DNA from: Clostridiales bacterium
Lineage (GTDB): Bacteria; Bacillota; Clostridia; Lachnospirales; Lachnospiraceae
Length of the DNA: 64,000 nt
NCBI GenBank assembly: GCA_018366495.1
Contig: JAGZHZ010000009.1
Location: 39,510 to 103,509, forward strand
Direction of reading: 5' to 3'
Shown here: one piece after another, positions 1 to 8,967 of the stretch
Position numbering within the stretch: the first letter of the stretch is position 1
How the letters are laid out: the number at the start of each line of letters is the position of its first letter
Position numbers and translations under genes: made by a program
The notes under the pieces: model-generated
What the model saw: the letters and a program-made list of their open reading frames with translations, nothing else
What the model was told of the DNA's origin: nothing
Database searches by the model: none

Positions 1-2352
1 GAAGGCACAAAGGAAGAACCGTTCATTTTCTACTGCACGGAAAATGCTATAATTCACGGAAGTTTCTTAAATCTTGTCAGAGGATGGGACGAGGAAGGAA
101 CAGAAAAAATTGCAGGAGGAGCATACGTTCTTCTGGCAGTGCGGGCAAAAGATGCGGCAGACGGGATACAGCGCATTCTGAAACTGGATGGCAATGGAGA
201 TAAAAGAGATCAGGGATATTATAAAGACTCGGAGTGGAGATTTACACCGGAAGGCATGGAGATCATTGTGGATCAGGAAGGAAACCGGATTGCAGAAGGA
301 GAAATACCAGAGCGGATTGAGACGAAAGAGTTTGAAAAAATGTTCGCAGATAAAAAAGAGGAAGAAGAATCGGAACAGAGCGAACAGCTGACAGAGATAC
401 AGACAGAAGGTCAGACACAGATTTCAGAATCTGAGCCACAGACAGAAACTGTGACGGAGACAGCGCCAGAGACGATACCGGAAACAGTACCAGATGAGAC
501 GCAGCCCGTGACGGAAGAATCGGAGATACAAAGTGAGATTTCATCTGAGACAGAAGAAACAGAGCAGCAGAGTGAAACGATACCTGTTATGACACTGGAA
601 GAGGAAGAGAAAATCCTCAATGATATGATTATTATGGAAAATCCGACGACTCAGGCAACCGAAGCAGAGAGTGAGACAGGAACAGAGACAGAGTCTGAGA
701 CGGAAAGCGAGCTGTGGCTGGATCTTGCAACGATGCCGAATGCAGCGCCAGGGAAATTATTATATGATTCTATAGATAAAAAAGAGTATTTTAGCGGAGA
801 CGGAACAAAAGAAAATCCATATCTGTATATCTGCGCGGAAAATACGAGAGTCACAGGCGGATTTTTGAATCGAGTGATGGGATTTGACAAGGATGGGAAA
901 AATAGAGACATGGCAAAAGCGTGCTATGTACGTCTGGAAATCCGTCAGGATAAAAATGGCAATGCAGATTATAATGGAGAAGCTATTGTAAAGCTGACTC
1001 TCAACGGGACAATTCAGAAAACACAAGGATTTAATAAAAATGATATCTGGATAATGAAGAAAACAGGGCTGGAGAAACTAATAGAGGCAAAACCAGACCC
1101 GGAGACAGAAAAACCGACGGAATCAGAGACAGAAAAACCAACGGAGTCAGAATCGGAGAAAGTGACAGAGCCAGAACCGGGAGAAGATGCGGATGTATAC
1201 AGTGAGCTGACATATGAATCCCTGGGAGATAAGAATTACAAAAATGGAGTGTACTATAAAGGAGACGGAACAAAAGAAAATCCATTTACATTCCGATGTG
1301 CCGAGGAGACGAAACTGACAAGTACATTTATAAACAGAGTGCTTGGATACAACAAGACAGGAGAGAAAAGAATCAACGACGGTGTGTATGTCTGTCTGGA
1401 AATTGAAGATCCGCAGAGTTTGGATGGTTTGATTGAAAAAATCATCATTAATGGAACGCAAAAACATGATCCATATCCTCCAACATATTCTTTTCTTTTC
1501 ACAAAGAATGGATTAGAAAAAATCATAGAAGAAGTGACAGAGCCGGAAAGTGATTTTGGAGGCGATGATTTCTTTCCAGGTGATGATATCCCAGGCGATG
1601 GCGGAGGAATCACTTACACAGAAGAAGAGTTAAAAGCAGCAATCCGTGAGCAGGAGACATTGCTTAAGACATTGACGCTAGATGAAAAAGAGTCGGAATT
1701 AAAAATTACTCAGTATGAGAAGAAAATAAAAAATGGTACGATTCTCAGCTCTATCAACGGCGTTGTAAAAGCAGCCGGGGATGCTTCGACAGGAGAGAGT
1801 AATGGAGACGCTTTCATTGAGGTGACGAGTGATTCTGGAATGTATATTGTCGGGAATATGAGTGAGTTGAATCTGGGAACATTGGAAGCAGGAGATCAGG
1901 TTTCCGTACAGTCGTTAGAGACAGGAATGCAGTATACGGCTGTGATCACAGAAATCTCAGAGTATCCGGAAGATTCCAGCAATGGTTATTACGGCTATGG
2001 AACAGAAAATACGAACGCTTCCTATTATCCGTTTAAAGCATACGTGGAGGAAGCGGATGGACTGAATGATTCTTCTTCTGTTACCATCTCAGTGTCTTCT
2101 TCTGCTTCCAGTCTTGACACGGTTTATCTTCAGATGGCATATATACGCTCTGAAAATGGACAAAGCTATGTCTACAAAGAAGGAAAAGACGGAAAGCTGA
2201 AGAAACAGTATGTAAAAACAGGACAGATTATTTATTCCAGTTATATGGAAATCAAAGAAGGACTGACTATGGAAGACAATGTGGCATTTCCATATGGATC
2301 AGATGTAAAAGAAGGCGCAAAGACAAAGGTGTCTGATTCAGGCGGATTTTAA
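1..2352 (+). CDS. MacA-like efflux adaptor (membrane fusion protein) with tandem extracytoplasmic modules, 5' partial
   Basis: The reading frame is open from base 1, so the start lies upstream of the window. The last 200 residues (from about base 1735) look like the second lipoyl half and beta-barrel of a MacA/HlyD-type adaptor (NGTILSSINGVV, then VTSDSGMYIVGNMSE), preceded by a short coiled coil at about 1618-1730. Before that lie three copies of a module of about 50 residues starting near bases 1, 796 and 1261 (GTKExP, then a Cys, then NRVxGxxxxG), joined by linkers rich in Glu, Thr, Ser and Pro. In this family such adaptors link an ABC permease to the outside of the membrane; the MacB-like permease follows 17 bases later, so they are almost surely one operon. 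The modules appear to sit in the tip of the adaptor's helical hairpin, which is unusual. The ATPase is not in the window and probably lies upstream. Confidence 0.75.
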   Translation, partial: EGTKEEPFIFYCTENAIIHGSFLNLVRGWDEEGTEKIAGGAYVLLAVRAKDAADGIQRILKLDGNGDKRDQGYYKDSEWRFTPEGMEIIVDQEGNRIAEGEIPERIETKEFEKMFADKKEEEESEQSEQLTEIQTEGQTQISESEPQTETVTETAPETIPETVPDETQPVTEESEIQSEISSETEETEQQSETIPVMTLEEEEKILNDMIIMENPTTQATEAESETGTETESETESELWLDLATMPNAAPGKLLYDSIDKKEYFSGDGTKENPYLYICAENTRVTGGFLNRVMGFDKDGKNRDMAKACYVRLEIRQDKNGNADYNGEAIVKLTLNGTIQKTQGFNKNDIWIMKKTGLEKLIEAKPDPETEKPTESETEKPTESESEKVTEPEPGEDADVYSELTYESLGDKNYKNGVYYKGDGTKENPFTFRCAEETKLTSTFINRVLGYNKTGEKRINDGVYVCLEIEDPQSLDGLIEKIIINGTQKHDPYPPTYSFLFTKNGLEKIIEEVTEPESDFGGDDFFPGDDIPGDGGGITYTEEELKAAIREQETLLKTLTLDEKESELKITQYEKKIKNGTILSSINGVVKAAGDASTGESNGDAFIEVTSDSGMYIVGNMSELNLGTLEAGDQVSVQSLETGMQYTAVITEISEYPEDSSNGYYGYGTENTNASYYPFKAYVEEADGLNDSSSVTISVSSSASSLDTVYLQMAYIRSENGQSYVYKEGKDGKLKKQYVKTGQIIYSSYMEIKEGLTMEDNVAFPYGSDVKEGAKTKVSDSGGF
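796..1420 (+). repeat. Two of three tandem modules inside the adaptor gene
   Basis: A 25-base stretch at 796-820 is repeated without change at 1261-1285, and the proteins encoded after it align for about 50 residues (GDGTKENP start, NRV in the middle, VxLEI end). A third, more divergent copy begins at base 1. The spacing of the two close copies is 465 bases. Confidence 0.8.
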
Positions 2353-2369
2353 TTAGGAGGGTTACAAAA

Positions 2370-3623
2370 TTGATTGAAAATATACGATTATCTTTTCAGG
2401 GGGTCTGGTCGCATAAAATGCGATCCTTCCTGACAATGCTCGGAATTATCATAGGTATCGCCTCCATCATTTCCATCGTCTCTACAATTCAGGGAACGAA
2501 TGAGCAGATTAAGAAAAATCTGATTGGATCCGGAAACAATACGGTGAGTGTAAAGCTGAGCCAGGGAGAATGGGATTATGAGATTGCCTATAATGGCATT
2601 CCAAATGGCGTGCCTGTCATCTCAGAAGACACGAGACAGGAAATCTTACAGCTGTCGGAGGTGGAAAATGTATCTCTGTATACAGCAAGAACGTATGCAG
2701 ATGGAATTTTCTATAAAAATCAGGCTTTGCAGGGCGCAAACATATATGGAATTGATGAAAACTATTTTGATACAGCTGGATATATCGTCAGGACAGGAAG
2801 ACAATTTATTGAAAGTGATTATACATTGTTCAGAAAAGTAGCAATCATAGATGACACAGCTGCGACATCTCTTTTCCAAGATGAAAATCCTCTTGGGAAA
2901 ACAATAGAGATTAACAAGGAACCATTTATCGTGGTAGGAGTGGCACAGCAGCTGGAACAGTTTGAGCCGGTTATTAATTCGATTGATGATTATTATATGT
3001 ATACGACAGAGTCCAGCGGAACAGTGTATATTCCATCAGCAAGCTGGTGCATTGTATATCAGTACGATGAGCCTCAAAATGTTCTGGTTAAGGCTGAAAG
3101 TACAGAAGATATGAGTTCGGCGGGAAAACAGACGGAAGATATTCTGAACCAGTATGTTCATGCGGACAACAGCGATATCAAATATAAAGCGGCAGATGTT
3201 TTAAAAACGGCAAAAGATCTTCAGGATTTGAGCAATGCCACGAACAGTCAGCTGATCTGGATTGCAAGTATCTCGCTGCTGGTAGGAGGTATCGGCGTTA
3301 TGAACATTATGCTGGTATCTGTGACAGAACGTACAAATGAAATAGGACTGAAGAAGGCGATTGGAGCAAAGAAACGACGAATTTTAGGACAGTTTTTGAC
3401 AGAGGCAGCCGTACTGACAAGCTTAGGAGGTCTTATCGGTGTAGGAGTCGGAATTGGGTTGTCGGAGGCAATTAATAAGATTTCAGGAACCCCGATTGCG
3501 ATCAGTATTCCGGCAGCAATCGGTTCAGTCATATTTTCTATGATGATCGGAATCATTTTTGGGCTTCTGCCTTCTATTAAAGCGGCTAACTTAAATCCGA
3601 TTGATGCACTTCGCCATGAGTAA
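2370..3623 (+). CDS. MacB/FtsX-type ABC transporter permease
   Basis: A 417-residue membrane protein with the standard MacB permease layout. It has an N-terminal membrane helix (about residues 17-40, MLGIIIGIASIISIVS), a large extracytoplasmic MacB core domain (about 45-270), and a C-terminal FtsX block with three helices. The FtsX block holds LVGGIGVMNIMLVSVTER, then EIGLKKAIGA, and ends with the typical AANLNPIDALRHE. The family uses ATP hydrolysis by a separate ATPase to drive export of peptides, macrolides or lipids through a partner adaptor, here the gene just upstream. The start is TTG at 2370, chosen because AGGAGG lies 10 bases before it. No ATPase follows, so this is the last gene of the efflux operon. 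The substrate cannot be told. Confidence 0.9.
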   Translation: MIENIRLSFQGVWSHKMRSFLTMLGIIIGIASIISIVSTIQGTNEQIKKNLIGSGNNTVSVKLSQGEWDYEIAYNGIPNGVPVISEDTRQEILQLSEVENVSLYTARTYADGIFYKNQALQGANIYGIDENYFDTAGYIVRTGRQFIESDYTLFRKVAIIDDTAATSLFQDENPLGKTIEINKEPFIVVGVAQQLEQFEPVINSIDDYYMYTTESSGTVYIPSASWCIVYQYDEPQNVLVKAESTEDMSSAGKQTEDILNQYVHADNSDIKYKAADVLKTAKDLQDLSNATNSQLIWIASISLLVGGIGVMNIMLVSVTERTNEIGLKKAIGAKKRRILGQFLTEAAVLTSLGGLIGVGVGIGLSEAINKISGTPIAISIPAAIGSVIFSMMIGIIFGLLPSIKAANLNPIDALRHE

Positions 3624-3691
3624 ATAAAAAAAGAAAGATCAAATAAAAGAAAAAATGGACAGCGGATAAGCCGGAACCTATAAGGAAAAAC

Positions 3692-3721
3692 TTGACTTTC
3701 CTGGAAAAGCTGTGCTATACT
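3692..3721 (+). promoter_or_regulatory. Promoter of rpsB
   Basis: TTGACT at 3692-3697, 18 bases, then TATACT at 3716-3721, with TG at 3713-3714 giving an extended -10. The predicted transcript has a leader of about 100 bases before rpsB. In it CGTATG (3742-3747) can pair with CATACG (3795-3800), a possible autoregulatory structure. Confidence 0.7.
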
Positions 3722-3828
3722 ACAAAAGTTAGAAAAAAACACGTATGTGGATTCTGCGGATGGTGCTGGAAACAGTCTTCAAGGAAAAAGAAAACATACG
3801 GAAGAGATCAACCAAAAGGAGAAAAACT

Positions 3829-4602
3829 ATGAGCGTAATTTCAATGAAACAGTTACTGGAAGCAGGTGTTCATTTTGGACATCAGACAAGAAGATGGAAC
3901 CCTAAAATGGCTCCATACATCTACACAGAGAGAAATGGTATCTATATCATCGACTTACAGAAATCTGTAGGTATGGTTGATGATGCTTACAAAGCAATCT
4001 CTGATATCGTAGCAGATGGTGGAACAATTCTCTTCGTTGGAACAAAGAAACAGGCACAGGATGCTGTTAAGACAGAAGCTGAGCGCTGCAATATGTTCTA
4101 TGTAAACGAGAGATGGTTAGGTGGTATGCTGACCAACTTCAAAACAATCCAGAGCAGAATTCAGCGTTTAAAAGATATCGAAACAATGCAGGAAGACGGA
4201 ACATTTGATGTTCTGCCAAAGAAAGAAGTTATCGCATTAAAGAAAGAATTAGAAAAACTGCAGAAGAACTTAGGCGGAATCAAAGAAATGAAGAGACTGC
4301 CAGATGCTATCTTCGTAGTAGATCCAAAAAAAGAAAGAATCTGCGTACAGGAAGCTCACACACTGGGAATCAAACTGATCGGTATCGCTGATACAAACTG
4401 TGACCCAGAAGAACTGGATTATGTAATCCCAGGAAACGATGATGCAATCAGAGCTGTAAAATTAATCGTTTCTAAGATGGCTGATGCAGTAATCGAAGCA
4501 AACCAGGGTGCAGAAGCAGAAGTGACAATGGATGACTTCGCAGCAGAAGCAGCAGAAGAAAAAGATATTGAAGAAGTAGCAGCAGAGGAAGATGCTGAAT
4601 AA
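3829..4602 (+). CDS. rpsB: 30S ribosomal protein S2
   Basis: 257 residues, a normal length for S2. Starts MSVISMKQLLEAGVHFGHQT and contains RRWNPKMAPYIYTERNGI, the nucleotide-binding-like FVGTKKQAQD and the signature PDAIFVVDPKKE. The C-terminus is an acidic Ala/Glu tail, common in Clostridia. The frame is open 28 codons further upstream, but the ATG at 3829 is preferred because AAGGAG lies 6 bases before it and S2 homologues begin here. S2 binds the 30S subunit late in assembly and recruits S1 or stabilises the mRNA path. It has its own promoter and is followed by tsf, the usual bacterial order. Confidence 0.98.
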   Translation: MSVISMKQLLEAGVHFGHQTRRWNPKMAPYIYTERNGIYIIDLQKSVGMVDDAYKAISDIVADGGTILFVGTKKQAQDAVKTEAERCNMFYVNERWLGGMLTNFKTIQSRIQRLKDIETMQEDGTFDVLPKKEVIALKKELEKLQKNLGGIKEMKRLPDAIFVVDPKKERICVQEAHTLGIKLIGIADTNCDPEELDYVIPGNDDAIRAVKLIVSKMADAVIEANQGAEAEVTMDDFAAEAAEEKDIEEVAAEEDAE

Positions 4603-4646
4603 GACTGAAAAAAGAGCGGATGAGCCATTCGCTTACTGAACATAGA

Positions 4647-4682
4647 GCCTCCGGCGTATTTTCGCCAGAGGCATATGTTTTT
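4647..4682 (+). terminator. Terminator-like hairpin between rpsB and tsf
   Basis: GCCTCCGGCG (4647-4656) pairs with CGCCAGAGGC (4663-4672) with one mismatch and a 6-base loop, followed by a short T run. It probably reduces read-through from rpsB into tsf. No strong separate promoter for tsf was seen, so partial termination is more likely than full separation. Confidence 0.7.
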
Positions 4683-4794
4683 CAGATATGAGAAATAAAA
4701 ATAGCTTTGATGCTTCGGAACATCAATTTTAGAAACAAAAAAGCTTTATAATATTTTATGATATGAAGATAACAGGATAGTGGAGGAAAAAACG

Positions 4795-5727
4795 ATGGCT
4801 ATTACAGCAGCAATGGTAAAAGAATTGAGAGAACTTACAGGCGCTGGAATGATGGACTGCAAAAAAGCGCTGGCAGAAACAGAAGGAGATATGGACAAAG
4901 CAGTTGAGTTCCTGAGAGAAAAAGGATTAGCTACTGCACAGAAGAAAGCTGGAAGAATCGCAGCAGAAGGTCTCTGTAAAGTATTAGTTTCAGAAGATTT
5001 AAAGAAAGCAGTTGTTGTTGAAGTAAACGCAGAAACAGACTTCGTTGCAAAAAATGAAATTTTCCAGAACTATGTTGCAGAAGTTGCTGCACAGGCTATG
5101 GATACAACAGCAGATTCTCTGGAAGCATTTATGGCTGAACCATGGAAAGCAGACACAAGCAAGACAGTACAGGAAGCTTTAGCTGGAAAAATCGCAGTAA
5201 TCGGCGAAAATATGAACATTAGAAGATTCAAACAGGTTGTAGAAGAAAACGGATTTGTTGCTGATTACACACACATGGGCGGAAAAATCGGCGTATTAGT
5301 AGATGTTGAGACAGATGTTGTAAATGATGCTGTAAAAGAGATGGCTAAAAACATCGCTATGCAGGTTGCAGCTATCAAACCTGTATATACAAACAGAGGC
5401 GAAGTAGATCAGGAATACATCGAAAAAGAGAAAGAAATCCTGACTGTACAGGCTAAAAACGAAAAACCAGACGCAAATGACAAGATCATCAGCGGTATGG
5501 TTATGGGACGTATCAACAAAGAGCTGAAAGAAATCTGCTTAATGGATCAGGTATATGTAAAAGCAGAAGACGGAAAACAGAGCGTACAGGCTTACATTGA
5601 TTCCGTAGCAAAAGAAAACGGAGCAAAAATCACAATCAAAGGATTTGTTCGTTTTGAAACAGGCGAAGGTATCGAAAAGAAAGAAGAAAACTTTGCAGAA
5701 GAAGTTGCAAAACAGATGGGAAACTAA
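4795..5727 (+). CDS. tsf: Elongation factor Ts
   Basis: 310 residues, typical for EF-Ts. The UBA-like N-terminus MAITAAMVKELRELTGAGMM is followed by the family signature DCKKALAETEGDMDKAVEFL and the core TDFVAKN. EF-Ts releases GDP from EF-Tu in the cytoplasm during translation elongation. The ATG at 4795 is used because GGAGG lies 8 bases upstream; an in-frame GTG 15 bases earlier overlaps that ribosome binding site and is less likely. It lies 192 bases after rpsB, with a hairpin between them, and is closed by a strong terminator. Confidence 0.98.
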   Translation: MAITAAMVKELRELTGAGMMDCKKALAETEGDMDKAVEFLREKGLATAQKKAGRIAAEGLCKVLVSEDLKKAVVVEVNAETDFVAKNEIFQNYVAEVAAQAMDTTADSLEAFMAEPWKADTSKTVQEALAGKIAVIGENMNIRRFKQVVEENGFVADYTHMGGKIGVLVDVETDVVNDAVKEMAKNIAMQVAAIKPVYTNRGEVDQEYIEKEKEILTVQAKNEKPDANDKIISGMVMGRINKELKEICLMDQVYVKAEDGKQSVQAYIDSVAKENGAKITIKGFVRFETGEGIEKKEENFAEEVAKQMGN

Positions 5728-5757
5728 TCTTATTTTAAACAACTTTTAGAGAAAATA

Positions 5758-5797
5758 ACCCCTCTTGAAAACTTAATGTTTTTAAGAGGGGTATTTT
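5758..5797 (+). terminator. Terminator after tsf
   Basis: ACCCCTCTT (5758-5766) pairs perfectly with AAGAGGGGT (5784-5792), followed by ATTTT. Confidence 0.85.
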
Positions 5798-5820
5798 AAA
5801 ATAAATCGATGATGTTTTGG

Positions 5821-5849
5821 TTGAAAATACTTTTTAAATATGATATGAT
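5821..5849 (+). promoter_or_regulatory. Promoter of the riboswitch-controlled transporter operon
   Basis: TTGAAA at 5821-5826, 17 bases, TATGAT at 5844-5849. The predicted start lies about 25 bases before the riboswitch. Confidence 0.65.
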
Positions 5850-5880
5850 TTTAACATATTTAAATAAAATAAATAGAAAA

Positions 5881-6041
5881 CTTATGGTTTGTCTATATAA
5901 AAGACAATTAAAAGATAAACAGGTGAGAATCCTGTACAGTCCCGCTGCTGTAATTGTGGAGTAGCTTTCAGTATACCATTGGAGAAATCTGAGAAGGTGA
6001 GAGTTTATGTTGAAGCATAAGTCAGAAGAACTGCCATAAAG
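5881..6041 (+). promoter_or_regulatory. Cobalamin riboswitch aptamer
   Basis: The sequence has the conserved parts of the cobalamin aptamer in order. The core segment is CAGGTGAGAATCCTG, then ACAGTCCCGCTGCTGTAA, then a peripheral arm, then the B12 box AAGTCAGAAGAACTGCC. The outer P1 helix can form between CTTATGG (5881-5887) and CCATAAAG (6034-6041). In this class, binding of adenosylcobalamin or a related corrinoid switches the downstream genes off. The element sits 162 bases before the first transporter gene, with a terminator in between that can act as the expression platform. The B12 box deviates from the consensus at a few places (GAAGAACTGCC rather than GGAGACCTGCC). Confidence 0.93.
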
Positions 6042-6079
6042 TTGTAATGAATTCTGCGGCCGACGGAACTGTTACATGC

Positions 6080-6144
6080 TACCTATATTTTTTGGAAAAA
6101 TATAGGTATTTGTTCTAGCACTGCGTATATGTAGTGCTTTTTTT
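6080..6144 (+). terminator. Riboswitch expression platform: two hairpins, the second an intrinsic terminator
   Basis: First hairpin: 13 paired bases, 6080-6092 with 6096-6108, loop TGG. Second: AGCACTGC (6117-6124) with GTAGTGCT (6131-6138), followed by seven T residues, a typical intrinsic terminator. The gene start is 58 bases further on. Off-switching by premature termination is the natural reading. Confidence 0.8.
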
Positions 6145-6202
6145 AACATTTCTAAATATTACATAATCCGTTTTATGCAGAAGAACTTATGAAGGAGAAC
6201 AT

Positions 6203-7198
6203 ATGGAACGAAAGCATTATTTGATAAAGCGGATTTGTGGTTATCTTCTTACAATTTTCTTAATTCTAGTATTCAATTTTGTATTGATTCGAATCATGCC
6301 TGGTGATCCTATGATGTATATTTTAGGAGAGGAAGATTATTATGATTTTTTCTATAATAATCCATCATATTTGGAAAAACTTCGTGAAGTGTATGATTTG
6401 AATGGTTCTGTCATTCACCAGTTTTGGATTTACATGAAAGATATTGTGCATTTAAATTTTGGGACAAGTTACCATTATGGAAGACCTGTATTGGAATTGA
6501 TTTTGTTTCGAGCATCTTGGACACTTCGATTGGTTATTCCAGCAATTCTTATCTCTGCTGTTTTAGGAATTGTAGGCGGATTGCCAGCAGGATGGCACTG
6601 GGGAAAAAAAAGAGAGCAATGTTCTACATTGTTTGCTACAGTTTTGCATACTATACCAACATACTGTCTTTCTATTATCTTACTATCTATTTTTTCGTAT
6701 CAGCTTGGGTGGTTTCCACAGGGAAATATGGTATCTGGTGGTAAAAGTGGGATAGCCTATGTATTAGATATGTTATGGCATATGTTATTACCGTTATTGG
6801 TATTAATTATTTACCGCACATCATATGATTATTTAATTTTGCGTTCCAGTGTTCGTGATATTAAGGATGAACCTTATATTATCACGGCTTTTTCAAAAGG
6901 TTTGACACAGAGAAAAGTATTATTGCGTCATGTTTTGCCAAATGCATTTTTGCCATATGTTACAGCCATTTTTATGCAATTTGGTGCAGCTGTGGCAGGT
7001 ACTATGACAATGGAAGTGATTTATAATTGGAGTGGGATGGGAAGTTTGATTTATGAGGCAGTAAATCATAGAGATTTTCCAATTCTTCAAACTGCATTTT
7101 TAATTATTGCAGTGTTTACAGTATTAGCAAATTTGATAGCAGATTTGGTTTATATTTGTGTAGATCCTAGAATCAGGAAGGAGAATGGAAACATATGA
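6203..7198 (+). CDS. ABC importer permease, nickel/peptide type (NikB/OppB-like)
   Basis: 331 residues with the BPD-type inner-membrane fold: N-terminal helix with the OppB/DppB/NikB start (FNFVLIRIMPGDPM), five or six membrane segments, and the EAA-type loop around SKGLTQRKVLLRHVLPNA. It forms the transmembrane pore with the permease encoded next, whose start overlaps by 4 bases (ATGA). The ATG at 6203 follows GAAGGAGA by 7 bases. It is the first gene behind the cobalamin riboswitch, so cobalt, nickel or a corrinoid is a more likely cargo than peptide; this is inference from regulation only. Confidence 0.88.
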   Translation: MERKHYLIKRICGYLLTIFLILVFNFVLIRIMPGDPMMYILGEEDYYDFFYNNPSYLEKLREVYDLNGSVIHQFWIYMKDIVHLNFGTSYHYGRPVLELILFRASWTLRLVIPAILISAVLGIVGGLPAGWHWGKKREQCSTLFATVLHTIPTYCLSIILLSIFSYQLGWFPQGNMVSGGKSGIAYVLDMLWHMLLPLLVLIIYRTSYDYLILRSSVRDIKDEPYIITAFSKGLTQRKVLLRHVLPNAFLPYVTAIFMQFGAAVAGTMTMEVIYNWSGMGSLIYEAVNHRDFPILQTAFLIIAVFTVLANLIADLVYICVDPRIRKENGNI

Positions 7199-8028
7199 AA
7201 AGATTGCAGTTGTTTCGAGAACATAAATATGTTTGGAGTGGCGTTTTACTTTTAACATTGATTCTAGGAATTGCAATTCTGGCACCTTACATAGCCCCTT
7301 GTGATCCATGGGCAATGGGAACACCTTATCTTCGACCAAATTCAGAACATTGGCTTGGAACGAATGATATTGGACAGGATATTTTTAGTGAATTAATTTA
7401 TGGTACGCGTATTTCTTTATTTATAGGATTATCAGCAGCATTTATTACAACTGTAATAGGAACAACTATAGGAATCATTTCTGGATATGTAGGAGGCAAA
7501 ACAGATCGCGTTCTTATGGCAATCACAAATCTTGCAATTGTAATTCCTAATCTACCGCTTACGGTTGTTTTGGTAGCTTATTTAAAAACGGGGATATGGA
7601 GTATTATTATTGCTTTATGTGTAACTTCATGGGCAGGAACTGCACGCTTAGTACGTGCACAGGTTATGCAGTTAAAACAGCAACCATTTATTAAATTAGA
7701 GCAGACACTTGGAATACGATCAGGATATATTATGCTGGTTCATATATTTCCAAATATAGGAAATATTGTTTTTACAAGAGCAACTTTAGCAGTAGCTTCA
7801 GCAATGTTAAGCGAAGCTAGTTTGAGTTTTTTAGGACTAGGAGCAGTTGGACAAAAAAGCTGGGGAGCGATTTTGAATAATGCATTTTTTCGCAATGGTG
7901 TAGTAAACCATTATTGGTGGTGGTATTATCCTCCAATTATTTGTATTTGTCTTTGCGTAATGGCATTTATGTTACTGGGATCTTGGGATACAAGAAAAAA
8001 ACAAGGACAAACATTCATATCAATGTAA
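7195..8028 (+). CDS. ABC importer permease, nickel/peptide type (NikC/OppC-like)
   Basis: 277 residues. The family N-terminus is present (a membrane helix, then PYIAPCDPWAMGTPYL and the conserved HWLGTNDIGQDIFSELIYG), followed by the transport-permease core and the EAA loop near TLGIRSGYIMLVHIFPNI. The C-terminal segment has the usual SEASLSFLGLGA motif. It pairs with the preceding permease. Translation is probably coupled through the ATGA overlap. The ATPase gene starts 12 bases after it. Confidence 0.88.
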   Translation: MKRLQLFREHKYVWSGVLLLTLILGIAILAPYIAPCDPWAMGTPYLRPNSEHWLGTNDIGQDIFSELIYGTRISLFIGLSAAFITTVIGTTIGIISGYVGGKTDRVLMAITNLAIVIPNLPLTVVLVAYLKTGIWSIIIALCVTSWAGTARLVRAQVMQLKQQPFIKLEQTLGIRSGYIMLVHIFPNIGNIVFTRATLAVASAMLSEASLSFLGLGAVGQKSWGAILNNAFFRNGVVNHYWWWYYPPIICICLCVMAFMLLGSWDTRKKQGQTFISM

Positions 8029-8040
8029 AGGAGGAAAAAT

Positions 8041-8967
8041 ATGCTAGAGATTGTAGATTTGTCTGTTCAGTTTCGGATGCATAGTCAGGTTATAAATGCT
8101 TTGGAACATGTAAATTTAAAAATCAAAGATAGAGAAAAAATTGCGATTATTGGAGAGAGTGGAAGTGGAAAGAGTGTTTTGGCATTGGCCATTCTAGGAT
8201 TGCTTCCAGAAAATGCGATTGTTACAGGTAAAATCTTTCTTGATGGAGAAGAACTTCTAGGAAAGAATCAGAAAGAAATGACAAAAGTTTTAGGAACAAA
8301 ATTATCTTATGTTCCACAAGGAAGTGGAAATAGTTTAAATCCATTGATCAAAATAGGGTATCAGGTCAGCGAGAGCCTGATTGAACATAAAAAAATTACG
8401 AAAAAAGAGGCATTAAAAAAAAGCAAATCATTACTAAAGAGATTTCATCTGGAACAAGAAGAATACTTGGTATCATCCTATCCACATATTCTTTCAGGAG
8501 GGATGAGTCAGCGCGTATTACTGGCACTTGGAATTGCACCAGAAGCACAGTATCTTATTGCAGATGAGCCAACAAAGGGACTAGATTCTGATTGTATAGA
8601 ACTGGTTGCAGAATGTTTTCAATCTCTTGATTCCTGTACCTTATTATGTGTCACTCATGACTTAAATTTTGCAGAGAAAATAGCGGATAGAATTGCAATT
8701 GTGTATGCTGGGCAAGTGATTGAATATGGAAAAAGTGAAGATTTTTTTAAACTTCCAGCACATCCTTATTCAAAAGCTTTATTAAATGCAGTACCAGAGC
8801 GAGGCTTGATAGCAATTGATGGTTTTAGTAGGGGACACCAAGATTATAACAATAGATGCCATTTTTTTGAAAGATGTTCTGCAAGACAGAATCGTTGTGA
8901 AAAAGAAGAGCCATATGACAAACTTGAGGGAGAAAGGATGGTGAAATGCTTTTATGCCGATTCTTGA
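8041..8967 (+). CDS. ABC importer ATPase, OppD/NikD-like
   Basis: 308 residues. Walker A GESGSGKS at 38-45, Q loop VPQG, signature LSGGMSQR at about 152-159, Walker B YLIADEPT, H loop CVTHD. The C-terminal extension after HPYSKALLNAVP has four cysteines (CHFFERC, CEKE, KCFY), the oligopeptide/dipeptide C-terminal domain that in some members carries an iron-sulfur cluster. It hydrolyses ATP on the cytoplasmic face of the importer together with the next gene product. AAGGAGG lies 7 bases before the ATG. Confidence 0.9.
   Translation: MLEIVDLSVQFRMHSQVINALEHVNLKIKDREKIAIIGESGSGKSVLALAILGLLPENAIVTGKIFLDGEELLGKNQKEMTKVLGTKLSYVPQGSGNSLNPLIKIGYQVSESLIEHKKITKKEALKKSKSLLKRFHLEQEEYLVSSYPHILSGGMSQRVLLALGIAPEAQYLIADEPTKGLDSDCIELVAECFQSLDSCTLLCVTHDLNFAEKIADRIAIVYAGQVIEYGKSEDFFKLPAHPYSKALLNAVPERGLIAIDGFSRGHQDYNNRCHFFERCSARQNRCEKEEPYDKLEGERMVKCFYADS

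Noticed and set aside
796..1285. CRISPR-like repeat spacing in the first gene
   Set aside because: Only two exact 25-base copies 465 bases apart, in frame within coding sequence; they are protein modules.
3248..3742. Open frame of 164 codons on the minus strand
   Set aside because: Antisense to the MacB-type permease and running over the rpsB promoter; no start signal or recognisable protein.
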